Source of the DNA: Pseudomonadales bacterium
GTDB lineage: Bacteria > Pseudomonadota > Gammaproteobacteria > Pseudomonadales > Azotimanducaceae
Reading direction: 5' to 3'
Assembly (NCBI GenBank): GCA_019090385.1
Contig: JAHRWB010000198.1
Location: forward strand, 1 to 48,572
DNA length: 48,572 nucleotides
Shown here: positions 8,576 through 17,749 of the stretch, piece by piece
Layout: each line of letters starts with the position of its first letter
How positions within the stretch are numbered: position 1 is the stretch's first letter
The notes under the pieces: model-generated
The model's database searches: none
What the model saw: the letters and a program-made list of their open reading frames with translations, nothing else
Told to the model about the DNA's origin: nothing
Translations under genes and position numbers: made by a program

Positions 8576-11323
8576 TTGGTGTACCTGCCTATACTTAAGG
8601 CTATGCAAACTATTTCAGGCCAAGAGAACAGCGCTCAGCCCCAAAGCAATATACCCGGACATCCTATCGAGCCGGATATTATTGATCTCAAAACACTTAA
8701 TATCCTGGAAGATCGCTTTCGAAAGCAACACCAGCAGCGGCGTAGCGAAATATTCAAGCAATTCACCACCAATCAAAGAATTGCCATGCAGGTCTTACCT
8801 CTGTTAATTCACAGCGGCCATGCAGCACTACCCGGTTACGTATCACACGCACCGACCGGCATAGACAATTATGAACCTGATGATCTGACCCTGGCCAACA
8901 TCAAAAAAATAACCATGAGCTTCACCCAACCAAGATTAATTCAGCCTACAACGAACATACAGTCCCTGTTTATAATGAGCTGCGAAGCCCCGGATCACAA
9001 TAGCATCAGTAGTGTGAAGCTTTGGGTTTGCTGCAAAAAAAATACCCATGCATTGCTTGAAAAAAAAATGCACCTCATTTATATCTGGGCCAAAGAATAC
9101 CAATTGGAGCTGGGTTTTTTCCTCCTAGACCCGAACGATTTCAAGCTCGAAAATAAAATACCCGGCGTGCAGACCCCACGATTGTTATTAGACGAGTTTT
9201 ATCGAAGCGCAACGCTCCTGGAAGGACGATTTCCAATCTGGTGGTTGGTGCCGGGCGGACCCAATGTAAATTACTCAAGCTATGTCGCCAGACTGCTAAA
9301 ACAACGCTTTGTCCAGGAAGAGCAAATTACAGATTTTGGTCGGGTAACCAGTGTCCCGCAGGAAGAGTGCTACCTGGCTGGATTAATTGAAATGGAGCGG
9401 TCGTTTGAGACCCCACATAAATCTCTGCTCGAGCTAATGTTGATAGAGTCCTACGCTACTAATCAATCTCTTTCGAGTCTCTCAGAAGACTACAAAATCG
9501 CCATGCACTCAGCTGAGATCAAGCTGGAAAGTTTGGATAACTACTTGTTACTTTACCATAGAGTAGAAGCGCATTTTTCCGAACGTAACGATAGCTTACG
9601 ACAAAACACTCTTCGAGAGTGCTTTGTATCAAAATTAGCCGTGAATGGACCCCCTCTGAACAAAGACATGAGCGAGGTGCTTGAAAATCTATATACAGAA
9701 TGGAACTGGGACAAACACACTGTCGATCACCTACAACACAAGCGCAACTGGTCGATCCATGCATATATTGAAGAAGATAAAAAAATTTCCAGCGCCTTAA
9801 ACTTAGCCTATTGTTGGATTGAAGAATTAGCGAAAAAAACGCCCCTGCGTTCTGAGCCCGCTCTTTTAAACCAAACTGAGGCTCGAAGGTCCATCCTCAA
9901 ATCCAAATTGCTGAGTACTGAGCCCAGTAAACAAAATGCTATTGCACGAATCAATCCAGTACTGCTTCCTAAACAAAGCACAGAGCAGCTTATATTTCGT
10001 CGCAGGCAGCAAACCTGGCAGATCCTGTCAGATCTACAAAAGGTTTTTGAATCAGAGCGCTTATCGGAGACCGTTATCTGGTGTTTACAAAATGGTCTGT
10101 CATACGAAAATGTAATCTATGAAGACACTGCTAGTGGCGAGCCCCAGCATGAATATCGGATTGAGCGCATATTTGCCTGTTTAAAGCATCACATCCACCC
10201 TCAGCGCATTAGCAATAAAGACGATCAGGGGGCCAACCATCTCATCGTACTCATTAATGCTGAAGAAGAAAGTATGCATGATCTTTCCCAGCAGGGCAGT
10301 ACGATAATCAGTAATTGGAATGATCCTCTATGTTTCAGCGGTTTCCAATACAACCTGGTTAGCAGTATAGAAATCATCACCATTGACAAATCGCATCAGA
10401 TAACTACCCAAGTATTCTTCGGCGACACTGCACTAGTCTCGCTACTTGAGCACGTGCAGAATAATAGTTATGAAAAACAAAATTGCTATTGTATAGATAA
10501 CACAAAAACTGAAATATTACGCAATCGTCTGCAAAAGCTCCTAAATAAGACCTCTCCACAATCGTTGGCCAAACAGGGAATAGCGCGATATATTTTTAGT
10601 CTCGGTTCCAGTTATATCTGCCTCGACACCGCGCACGACCACGCACCAATGTACAAAATCTCAACCTATAGCAGTGAAACCACATTATTTTCACATTTGG
10701 CCACCACACCAAAAAAAATATCCAGTGCAGGAAATACACTCACCCGCGTTGACAGTAAATGTGGAAAACTGGCCAGATTTGCAGCTTTTTGCAACACAAT
10801 TCAAAAACCTCTCCCGGTGATTATGGTTGATGAGTCCCAAGGTACTGTTTCGCTGTATGCAGGAACGACGGATGGTGCCATTTATCACACGGGTACATAC
10901 CAAAGACCTGCTAAGCAGTTAGCCCATTCCCTGAGTACCTTCGCAATCAATCTAACCAAAAATAAGGTGAAAGCCCCGCGAATTTGGATCAATCAGGGTG
11001 CCGGGCCAAGCCTATTTAGACCTCCCCAGACCCAACTTCGGCAAGGTCTTTCGGTAAAAAAATATACCGCGCTAACAAATGTTTATGACTTTAGCTGGGG
11101 TGATACCGAATGGCTGCATGTAATGCCTAACAATAAATTAATTGATGATATCGCCCAGTTTGCAGCTGATTACCGAGCCCAGAATCAAGTAGACAAACAG
11201 GTCGATCCGCACCCCATCTATATTTCAGAAGTGCACATTGATCAGCCTCAAAATAATTTTATGCCGTACTTCCGCCTCAAACTCCACCTTGAAGCCTTAT
11301 TTGCCAATCATCTGGATTACTAA
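8576..11323 (+). CDS. cyaA: Class I adenylate cyclase homologue with degenerate active site
   Basis: Full-length (915 aa) homologue of enterobacterial/Pseudomonas class I CyaA, which makes cAMP from ATP. Family blocks are clear: LPGYVSHAPTGI, LDEFYRSATLLEGR, IEMERSFETPHKSLLELMLIE, WNWDKHTVDHLQHKRNWSI, INPVLLPKQ and a long regulatory C-terminal half. The nucleotidyltransferase catalytic segment, which in E. coli reads M-G-S...S-D-L-D-I-W-V-C, is here M-S-C...S-S-V-K-L-W-V-C (residues 134-152, bases about 8975-9031). The GS pair and both metal-binding aspartates are gone, and one residue is deleted. The flanking sequence is conserved and the frame is intact over 2.7 kb, so this looks like a pseudoenzyme rather than a decayed gene. 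Start uncertain: TTG 8576, GTG 8579 or ATG 8603, none with a good ribosome site. Confidence 0.9.
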   Translation: MVYLPILKAMQTISGQENSAQPQSNIPGHPIEPDIIDLKTLNILEDRFRKQHQQRRSEIFKQFTTNQRIAMQVLPLLIHSGHAALPGYVSHAPTGIDNYEPDDLTLANIKKITMSFTQPRLIQPTTNIQSLFIMSCEAPDHNSISSVKLWVCCKKNTHALLEKKMHLIYIWAKEYQLELGFFLLDPNDFKLENKIPGVQTPRLLLDEFYRSATLLEGRFPIWWLVPGGPNVNYSSYVARLLKQRFVQEEQITDFGRVTSVPQEECYLAGLIEMERSFETPHKSLLELMLIESYATNQSLSSLSEDYKIAMHSAEIKLESLDNYLLLYHRVEAHFSERNDSLRQNTLRECFVSKLAVNGPPLNKDMSEVLENLYTEWNWDKHTVDHLQHKRNWSIHAYIEEDKKISSALNLAYCWIEELAKKTPLRSEPALLNQTEARRSILKSKLLSTEPSKQNAIARINPVLLPKQSTEQLIFRRRQQTWQILSDLQKVFESERLSETVIWCLQNGLSYENVIYEDTASGEPQHEYRIERIFACLKHHIHPQRISNKDDQGANHLIVLINAEEESMHDLSQQGSTIISNWNDPLCFSGFQYNLVSSIEIITIDKSHQITTQVFFGDTALVSLLEHVQNNSYEKQNCYCIDNTKTEILRNRLQKLLNKTSPQSLAKQGIARYIFSLGSSYICLDTAHDHAPMYKISTYSSETTLFSHLATTPKKISSAGNTLTRVDSKCGKLARFAAFCNTIQKPLPVIMVDESQGTVSLYAGTTDGAIYHTGTYQRPAKQLAHSLSTFAINLTKNKVKAPRIWINQGAGPSLFRPPQTQLRQGLSVKKYTALTNVYDFSWGDTEWLHVMPNNKLIDDIAQFAADYRAQNQVDKQVDPHPIYISEVHIDQPQNNFMPYFRLKLHLEALFANHLDY

Positions 11324-11364
11324 GATCAACAGTACTCAAGTCAGAACTCATAGCGTCATCCGTG

Positions 11365-11388
11365 TATAATTTCCCTTTTGCCAAAGGG
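11365..11388 (+). promoter_or_regulatory. -10 box and leader hairpin before lptM-lysA
   Basis: A perfect TATAAT hexamer (11365-11370) lies 26 bases before the lptM GTG; no good -35 hexamer is seen. It is followed by CCCTTT-TGCC-AAAGGG (11373-11388), a 6 bp stem whose right arm carries the only Shine-Dalgarno-like purine run, 8 bases before the GTG. If transcription started upstream of the stem, the hairpin could mask the ribosome site. Confidence 0.4.
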
Positions 11389-11396
11389 CGCTTAAC

Positions 11397-11579
11397 GTGC
11401 ACTCAATTTTTAAGATATTTCTGTCCGTTTACCTGATTGCTAATGTCGCGACCTGTGGACAGAAAGGGCCCTTATATTTACCCGATGCTGAACCAGTGCG
11501 CAAATCGCAGGTAGTTCCTGTTAATACAAATGGACAATTATCCGCTATTCAAAATTACCTAAGTCCGAGGGTTTTATGA
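11397..11579 (+). CDS. lptM: LPS-assembly lipoprotein LptM (YifL family)
   Basis: Small outer-membrane lipoprotein that helps LptD-LptE maturation in E. coli. 60 aa, GTG start. A hydrophobic signal peptide ends in the lipobox-like ANVATC, with C20 as the expected lipidation site. It is followed directly by CGQKGPLYLP, the family's signature. Thr at the -1 position of the lipobox is unusual, since Gly, Ala or Ser is usual. The stop overlaps the lysA ATG (ATGA, 11576-11579). The lptM-lysA-dapF order is the classical one. Confidence 0.88.
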   Translation: MHSIFKIFLSVYLIANVATCGQKGPLYLPDAEPVRKSQVVPVNTNGQLSAIQNYLSPRVL

Positions 11580-12859
11580 GTCTTACTAAACGCAAAAATG
11601 CGGATTTATGGATAGAATCTGTGTCTCTAAAATCACTAGCCGATAAATATGGCACACCAGCATACGTATACTCTGAAGCTGCGATCAGGCATCAATATCA
11701 AGCAATGCAATCAGCATTTGGCCAGCAACGCCACCAGATTTGCTACGCAGTTAAAGCCAACAGCAATATTGGTGTACTTGCTATGCTGGCAAATATGGGT
11801 GCAGGCTTTGATGTTGTTTCCGGTGGGGAACTAGAGCGCGTATTGCGTGCTGGAGGCGATCCGAAAAAAATCGTATTTTCTGGCGTAGGAAAATCCGTAG
11901 CGGAGCTAGATTTTGCGCTAAAACTGGATATTCATTGTTTAAATGTTGAAAGCCACGCAGAGCTACTACGACTCGAAGAGCGGGCAAAACTTTTGGGGAT
12001 AATCGCTCCAATCTCATTGCGTATTAATCCCGACATCGATGCAAAAACGCACCCATACATCTCAACCGGACTTTCCGAAAATAAATTTGGCATCACCCCC
12101 AAAGCCGCCATCGATTTATATGCATATGCAGATAAATCTGAATTCCTGAGCGTCCAGGGCATAGACTGCCATATAGGCTCGCAGATCACTGAACTTTCTC
12201 CACTGCTGGAAGCTGCCCGCTTCATGCTAGATATGGTGGATCACCTCCAGGAAATGGGCATCTCGATTACTCATCTAAACATGGGCGGAGGTGTAGGAGT
12301 AAATTACCTGGATGAAAAACCCTTCTCCATACGCGATTATGCAAGCAGTCTTGTTAAGTTGCTGGAGAACTACAACCTCGATTTACTGGTAGAGCCAGGC
12401 CGTTTTCTGGTTGCAAATGCCGGCCTATTGTTAACTAGCGTAGAATACCTAAAACCCGCCAGCAACCCGACCACCGGCCGTAATTTCGCAATCGTCGATG
12501 CCGCGATGAACGACCTGATACGTCCTGCACTATATCAAGCACAACATCGAGTCGAGCAAGTTTCGGCTTTGGATGATGCCTCGGCTCTGACCACAGAACT
12601 AAATTGGGATCTAGTAGGCCCAGTTTGTGAAAGTGCTGATTTTCTTGCCAAGAACTGCACACTTAAGCTCGAACAAGGGGCATTGCTTGCCATAATGACC
12701 GCAGGCGCATATGGCTTTGTTCAATCGTCAAACTACAATAGCCGAAACAGAGCGCCAGAAATTATTATCAGCAAGGATGAAACCCACCTGGTCCGGCGAC
12801 GCGAAACTATAAACGACCAACTTGCACTGGAAAGTACATTTCCTTGCACACTTCCATAA
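11576..12859 (+). CDS. lysA: Diaminopimelate decarboxylase
   Basis: PLP enzyme that converts meso-diaminopimelate to L-lysine. 427 aa. The Schiff-base lysine is in CYAVKANSNIGVLAML (K60). Other landmarks are GAGFDVVSGGELERVL, the HIGSQITEL segment, the phosphate-binding MGGGVGVNY, LVEPGRFLVANAG, the catalytic cysteine region VGPVCESADFLAKN, and GAYGFVQSSNYNSRNRAPEI near the C-terminus. Fold-type III layout is intact. Translationally coupled to lptM and followed by dapF after 39 bp, so adjacent genes cover consecutive steps of DAP/lysine metabolism. Confidence 0.98.
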   Translation: MSLTKRKNADLWIESVSLKSLADKYGTPAYVYSEAAIRHQYQAMQSAFGQQRHQICYAVKANSNIGVLAMLANMGAGFDVVSGGELERVLRAGGDPKKIVFSGVGKSVAELDFALKLDIHCLNVESHAELLRLEERAKLLGIIAPISLRINPDIDAKTHPYISTGLSENKFGITPKAAIDLYAYADKSEFLSVQGIDCHIGSQITELSPLLEAARFMLDMVDHLQEMGISITHLNMGGGVGVNYLDEKPFSIRDYASSLVKLLENYNLDLLVEPGRFLVANAGLLLTSVEYLKPASNPTTGRNFAIVDAAMNDLIRPALYQAQHRVEQVSALDDASALTTELNWDLVGPVCESADFLAKNCTLKLEQGALLAIMTAGAYGFVQSSNYNSRNRAPEIIISKDETHLVRRRETINDQLALESTFPCTLP

Positions 12860-12898
12860 ACCGATGGTAATTTGGGAGCCTCTACCTAGGCCAGCACA

Positions 12899-13732
12899 AT
12901 GCGATTAAATTTTACCAAGATGCAAGGTGCGGGTAATGACTTCATGGTGCTCAACCTGATTGCCCAGAGCTATGTGCTGGAGGAAAGTACTATTCGGCAA
13001 TGGGGAAACCGACATACTGGCGTAGGTTTCGACCAATTGTTGGTTGTTGAGCCCCCCCAGAATCCAGATCGCGATTTCCGCTATCGAATCTTTAATACCG
13101 ATGGAAGCGAAGCTGAACAATGTGGAAATGGTGCTTATTGTTTTGCACGCTTTATTTACGATCAGAAACTTAGCAAAAAGACAGGGCTAAAACTGGAAAC
13201 CATGGGTGGTAATATCGCTACCTACAGAAGACCGGATGGAATGTTTGAAATCGACATGGGCTTACCAACGCTCCCGGTTTGCTCTATAGAAGAGGCTTCC
13301 AATACGCCAGAAGTAGCGCTCAGCAAATTAACAATCGGCAATCAGGAAATACACTTTACCCAAATCTCAACGGGGAACCCCCACGCAGTTATTTTCGTCG
13401 ACAATATAATTACTGCACCACTTCAGACACTGGGCGCCCAACTATCAACTCATGAATTTTTTGCCAAGGGAGTAAATGTTGAATTCTGTGAAATCGTTGA
13501 CACTGGATTTGTGCGATTACGTGTTTATGAACGTGGCGTAGGTGAAACCCAGGCATGTGGAAGTGGGGCATGTGCAGCAGTAGTAGCAGGTATTTTACAA
13601 AAAAAATTAAAGCAAAAAGTAAAAGTATCACTGCCTGGAGGCAAACTAAGAGTAAGCTGGCTGGGAGGCAACACACCAATAACATTGGTCGGCCAGGCTA
13701 ATTTGGTTTACGAAGGCAGTATTCAGATTTAA
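12899..13732 (+). CDS. dapF: Diaminopimelate epimerase
   Basis: Interconverts LL- and meso-diaminopimelate without cofactor, supplying lysine and peptidoglycan synthesis. 277 aa. N-terminal FTKMQGAGNDFMVLN is diagnostic. The two catalytic cysteines are visible: C75 in EAEQCGNGAYCFARF and C220 in GVGETQACGSGACAAVV. In the first motif Tyr replaces the common Arg (GNGAR), away from the catalytic residue. A longer loop than usual is not seen. Followed by the DUF484 gene after 22 bp. Confidence 0.98.
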   Translation: MRLNFTKMQGAGNDFMVLNLIAQSYVLEESTIRQWGNRHTGVGFDQLLVVEPPQNPDRDFRYRIFNTDGSEAEQCGNGAYCFARFIYDQKLSKKTGLKLETMGGNIATYRRPDGMFEIDMGLPTLPVCSIEEASNTPEVALSKLTIGNQEIHFTQISTGNPHAVIFVDNIITAPLQTLGAQLSTHEFFAKGVNVEFCEIVDTGFVRLRVYERGVGETQACGSGACAAVVAGILQKKLKQKVKVSLPGGKLRVSWLGGNTPITLVGQANLVYEGSIQI

Positions 13733-13754
13733 CGGATAAAACGAGTTTTAACTA

Positions 13755-14447
13755 ATGAAAGCGAAAGAAACTACTCCCCTCGCAGACGAGACTGTAATTG
13801 TAGAATTTCTACAGCGTAATAATGACTTTTTTAGTCATCATCCTGAACTATTGTTACAGATGAGCCTACCCCATCAAGCTGGCACTGCTGTTTCATTGGT
13901 TGAAAAACAAATTTCAATGTTGAGAACCCGCAATTCAGAAATGCGTATCCAGCTGGATACCCTACTGGATACGGCCAAAGAAAACAGTGCGTTATTCCAG
14001 AAAATATGTAATTTGACATTAGCGCTCATGGAAACCAAATCTATCAACGATATTGATCTGGTTCTTTCTGAACAACTTGCCACCCAATTTTCTGCTGCCC
14101 ACGTAAGATGTTATATTTGTGCAAACAGTAAATACGAGCCCAAGGTTCACCTTCGGTTTACAACCAATATTCCACATATTGGTTTAATGAAAGCTGAGAA
14201 AATTGTCTGCGGTGCAATCAGATCCGAAGAATTTTCTCTGTTGTTCCCAGATGTAAAACCAGCCAGTGGCTCGACCGTACTTATACCACTGAAAATAAAT
14301 ATTAACAAAAAACCCGGCGAACTACCTATCCACGGCTTACTGGCAATTGGTAGTAATGACGCACAGCATTTTACCTCTGATCTAGGAACAGAGTTTTTAG
14401 CCTTTTTAGGTAAGATGTTATCCTGCGCGCTCGAGGCTTACGTATAG
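13755..14447 (+). CDS. DUF484 family protein
   Basis: 230 aa, cytoplasmic, no signal peptide. N-terminal VIVEFLQRNNDFFSHHPELLLQMSLPHQAGTAVSLVEKQI is the family hallmark, followed by a coiled-coil MLRTRNSEMRIQLDTLLDTAKENSALFQKI and a GAF-like C-terminal domain (GLLAIGSNDAQHFTSDLGTEFLAFLG). Function unknown. It almost always sits between dapF and xerC in gammaproteobacteria, as here, and is transcribed with them. Confidence 0.93.
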   Translation: MKAKETTPLADETVIVEFLQRNNDFFSHHPELLLQMSLPHQAGTAVSLVEKQISMLRTRNSEMRIQLDTLLDTAKENSALFQKICNLTLALMETKSINDIDLVLSEQLATQFSAAHVRCYICANSKYEPKVHLRFTTNIPHIGLMKAEKIVCGAIRSEEFSLLFPDVKPASGSTVLIPLKININKKPGELPIHGLLAIGSNDAQHFTSDLGTEFLAFLGKMLSCALEAYV

Positions 14448-14531
14448 GCAAAAAATATACCTGATGCGCATAATGTTGTAGATTAGAACGCAACATACAT
14501 TCGAGCTTCAACAAAACGAGCTTAAAAAAGA

Positions 14532-15416
14532 ATGGATACTACAGACCCACTTATCGCAAAATATTTGGATGTGCTCGAACACCAAAAACAGTACAGCAAA
14601 CATACTATCAACGCGTATAGGCGGGACCTGTTTCAATTTGCTTCCTTCACCGAAGCAACATCTTTAGTCGACTGCCAAGCCCACCATATACAGTCTTTTA
14701 TTAATTTTTTACACCGCAAAAATCTGTCGCCACGCTCCATACAACGCTGTTTATCAAGTATTCGGGCGTGTTTTAGTTACCTAAAAAAACATCGCCTGAT
14801 AAAAAACAACCCTGCAACTTCCCTACATGCGCCGAGAAAACAGAACAAACTACCAAGGCTTTTGGATACTGATCAAGCCGCAAAGTTACTGGATTTTAAA
14901 CCCACCAGCAAAATCGCTATACGTGATAAAGCCATTTTGGAGCTATTTTATTCCAGCGGATTGCGACTCTCAGAGCTTGTTGGAATTAACATTTCTGATC
15001 TGAACTTAAAAGAAGGCTTTGTTACCGTCACAGGTAAAGGAAATAAATCCAGGCAGGTACCTCTGGGAAGGCACGCCAATACGGCATTAGAAAACTGGTT
15101 ACAACACCGACAATATACAAGCATTGACGTCCCGGTTTTTACCGGTAGAAATGAAAACAGAATCAGTCCTCGAACCATTCAAATGCGTCTCAAGCATTAT
15201 GGCAAGCAACAACTCAAAGATACGAGTTTACACCCGCACATGCTACGACACAGTTTTGCTAGCCACATGCTTGAATCCAGCGGTGACCTCCGCTCAATAC
15301 AAGAATTACTTGGACATTCGGATATCTCGACTACACAGATTTATACACATCTGAATTTTCAGCATCTGACCCAGGTATATGATATTGCACACCCTCGTGC
15401 CAAGCGTAAATCATGA
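14532..15416 (+). CDS. xerC: Site-specific tyrosine recombinase XerC
   Basis: Acts with XerD at dif to resolve chromosome dimers at the septum. 294 aa. The N-terminal SAM-like core-binding domain (about residues 5-95, YSKHTINAYRRDLFQF) is followed by the catalytic domain. All active-site residues are seen: R144 in SSGLRLSELVGI, K169 in TGKGNKSRQVPL, H236/R239 in HPHMLRHSFASHML, H262 in LGHSDISTTQIY and nucleophile Y271. The context dapF-DUF484-xerC-yigB identifies it as the chromosomal XerC rather than a phage integrase. The 84 bp gap upstream contains no clear promoter; the ribosome site is weak. Confidence 0.97.
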   Translation: MDTTDPLIAKYLDVLEHQKQYSKHTINAYRRDLFQFASFTEATSLVDCQAHHIQSFINFLHRKNLSPRSIQRCLSSIRACFSYLKKHRLIKNNPATSLHAPRKQNKLPRLLDTDQAAKLLDFKPTSKIAIRDKAILELFYSSGLRLSELVGINISDLNLKEGFVTVTGKGNKSRQVPLGRHANTALENWLQHRQYTSIDVPVFTGRNENRISPRTIQMRLKHYGKQQLKDTSLHPHMLRHSFASHMLESSGDLRSIQELLGHSDISTTQIYTHLNFQHLTQVYDIAHPRAKRKS

Positions 15417-16108
15417 GCATTCAACTCATCACATTTGATCTGGACGATACACTTTGGGAAACAAGCCCACTCATACGTACTGCTGTAGAAAAACAAAATG
15501 ACTGGCTGAACAAGCGAATCCCGGATTTTAAGGAACGAATCAGCCAGGATGAACTGACGCTCATTCGAAACAGAGTGACGCGGGATAATCCAGAGCTAAA
15601 ACACGATTTAACAAATTTACGCACTCAGGTTCTCGCAGCAGCACTGCAACAAATCGGTGGCTCAAGAGATCTTTCCGTAAACCTTGCGCAACAGGCAGTG
15701 GAAGTATTTATGCAGGCGCGACATGAAGTCACATATTTTGATCACGCTATTAGCCTACTTGAAACTCTCTCAGCTAACTATTTACTCGGGGCTCTTTCCA
15801 ACGGCAACACGAATATTAGTCGAATTGGTCTAGACAAATATTTTTCGTTTAGTTATTCCGCAGCTGATCTTGGTATAGGAAAGCCCGCACCCGATATGTT
15901 TATTGCTGCAATGCAGCATGCCGGGGTTACGGCAAATCAAATGGTGCATATCGGAGACCATCCTGAGCATGATATTCAGGCAGCCAGCGCATTAGGCATC
16001 AAAACGATCTGGTTTAACCGCACATCCCAATCAACACCGCCGCAAACTACGAACTATCGCGAAGTAACTTGTTTGAGTGATATTCCATCATGTCTTAGTT
16101 CATTTTGA
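15413..16108 (+). CDS. yigB: HAD-superfamily phosphatase, YigB type
   Basis: 231 aa HAD hydrolase. Motif I is FDLDDTLWE near the N-terminus (nucleophile and acid/base Asp), motif II SNGN, motif III the Lys in GIGKPAPDMF, and motif IV HIGDHPEHDI. A cap domain lies between motifs I and II. In E. coli the gene at this position, yigB, encodes a phosphatase acting on a riboflavin intermediate and FMN; the substrate here is inferred by position only. The start overlaps the xerC stop by 4 bp. Its tail faces that of thrC with 15 bp between and no obvious terminator. Confidence 0.93.
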   Translation: MSIQLITFDLDDTLWETSPLIRTAVEKQNDWLNKRIPDFKERISQDELTLIRNRVTRDNPELKHDLTNLRTQVLAAALQQIGGSRDLSVNLAQQAVEVFMQARHEVTYFDHAISLLETLSANYLLGALSNGNTNISRIGLDKYFSFSYSAADLGIGKPAPDMFIAAMQHAGVTANQMVHIGDHPEHDIQAASALGIKTIWFNRTSQSTPPQTTNYREVTCLSDIPSCLSSF

Positions 16109-16123
16109 CTGTTATAACTCAGT

Positions 16124-17542
16124 CTATTCAGATTCTTCAGCAGTCCTATTTAATGCGTGTTGGGTAATGTATTTTTTTAGCGAATCCAAATCTGCAGAAA
16201 TTTGGGTACTTTTTGACTTTAAACCTTCAAGCTTCGATAGTCGCGGATGTTTCAAAGCATCAAGCACGGACGCATCTTCCTGTCCAGCAAGCGCTGTCTC
16301 TATCGCTTCGGGAAACTTGGCAGGGTGAGCGGTAGCCAGACACACAACCGGCCCCTCTCCAGGAATCAGTTTTGCCGCGGCAACACCTACAGCCGTATGC
16401 GGATCCAAAACATAATCTTGAATCCGCTGCACCCCCGCAATGGTGTCCAATGTTTCCTGAGTGCCTATGGATACAGCCTGTATATCTTCATCAACGGGAT
16501 AATTGTGGCTTAAAACCACCTTTCCTTCTTTTTCAAATTCCTGCATAAAGCGCCGAACTGCCTCGGCGTCTCGGTCAAGTTTCAAGAACAAGTAGCGCTC
16601 AAAATTACTTGCGACCTGAATATCCATAGATGGACTAAGCGTAAAATGAACGTCGCTTCTTTTATACACGCCGGTATTAAAAAATATGGGCAAAATATCA
16701 TTTTCATTACTTGCCAACATCAATGTAGCAATGGGAAAACCCATTTTTTTCGCTATATAGCCTGCCAGAATATCTCCAAAATTTCCCGTTGGAACACTAA
16801 AAGATACGCTCCTTTCGCCACTCCCACTCAAGCGTAGACTGGCGTACGCATAATAGACAACCTGTGCCAATACACGCGCCCAATTGACAGAATTCACCGC
16901 CCCTAATTGATATTGCTGTTTAAATTCCAGATCATTAAATACCGTCTTCATCAATGACTGACAGTCATCAAAACTCCCGTCTACTGCAAGGCAGTGAACA
17001 TTTTTATCGGTAGTCGTCGTCATCTGCAGCTCCTGCAAATGACTGGGTTTCCCCTCGGGATACATAACAAATATGGTTATATTTTTTTTACCCTTCACAC
17101 CGGCTATCGCGGCACTTCCTGTGTCTCCGCTGGTTGCCCCCAATATGTTCATATACTGATCACGGTCTTTAAGCAAATACTCAAATAAATTGCCTAAAAA
17201 CTGAAGCGCAATATCTTTAAAAGCCAGTGTCGGGCCATGAAACAACTCAAGAATATGAATGTTTCCAACTTGCTTTAGCGGGGTAATATCCTCTGAATCG
17301 AAGCCTGCATAACTGCGCCTGACAAGATCTTCAAGATCAGCACTCGGAATATCGTCGATAAATTCACTCATGACGGCCAGGGCCAATTCGACAAAGCTCA
17401 GTCCACGCCAGCCGTCGAGTTTAGAAGTAACCGACGGTATGTTCTCTGGCATTAGCAGACCACCATCAGGTGCCAGCCCAACAAGTACGGCATCTTGAAA
17501 TCGCATGGGGGGCGTTTGCCCACGAGTACTGATATATCGCAT
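16124..17542 (-). CDS. thrC: Threonine synthase
   Basis: PLP-dependent conversion of O-phosphohomoserine to threonine. 472 aa, the longer gammaproteobacterial form. N-terminal MRYISTRGQTPPMRFQDAVLVGLAPDGGL is typical. The PLP lysine is K109 in FHGPTLAFKDIALQFLGNL, the phosphate-binding loop is SVPTGNFGDILAGYIAKKMG, and SGDTGSAAI is present. A good ribosome site (AAGGA, 5-base spacing) supports the ATG. In Pseudomonas thrC follows hom; here it stands alone, with thrB far away at 42165. Confidence 0.97.
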   Translation of the reverse strand: MRYISTRGQTPPMRFQDAVLVGLAPDGGLLMPENIPSVTSKLDGWRGLSFVELALAVMSEFIDDIPSADLEDLVRRSYAGFDSEDITPLKQVGNIHILELFHGPTLAFKDIALQFLGNLFEYLLKDRDQYMNILGATSGDTGSAAIAGVKGKKNITIFVMYPEGKPSHLQELQMTTTTDKNVHCLAVDGSFDDCQSLMKTVFNDLEFKQQYQLGAVNSVNWARVLAQVVYYAYASLRLSGSGERSVSFSVPTGNFGDILAGYIAKKMGFPIATLMLASNENDILPIFFNTGVYKRSDVHFTLSPSMDIQVASNFERYLFLKLDRDAEAVRRFMQEFEKEGKVVLSHNYPVDEDIQAVSIGTQETLDTIAGVQRIQDYVLDPHTAVGVAAAKLIPGEGPVVCLATAHPAKFPEAIETALAGQEDASVLDALKHPRLSKLEGLKSKSTQISADLDSLKKYITQHALNRTAEESE

Positions 17543-17749
17543 GTAATTCCTTAGAAACTCGGAAAATATGATAATGCAAAAGCAAAGCTTACTCTTGCTA
17601 TATTACCCGTCTGTAAACTCGGTGGGCACCATTCTAAAAAACCCGCGGCGAATTATCATCCATTACTGTTTGAATGAAGATATTTACCAAAGGAGAGAGT
17701 GCAAACGGCACCTTTGGGTGATTTTAGAAAGAGCGTATTTCTCGGATAA

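Noticed and set aside
14532-15416. Tyrosine recombinase as a sign of a mobile element
   Set aside because: The dapF-DUF484-xerC-yigB context and full conservation mark it as the housekeeping XerC; no attachment sites or cargo were seen.
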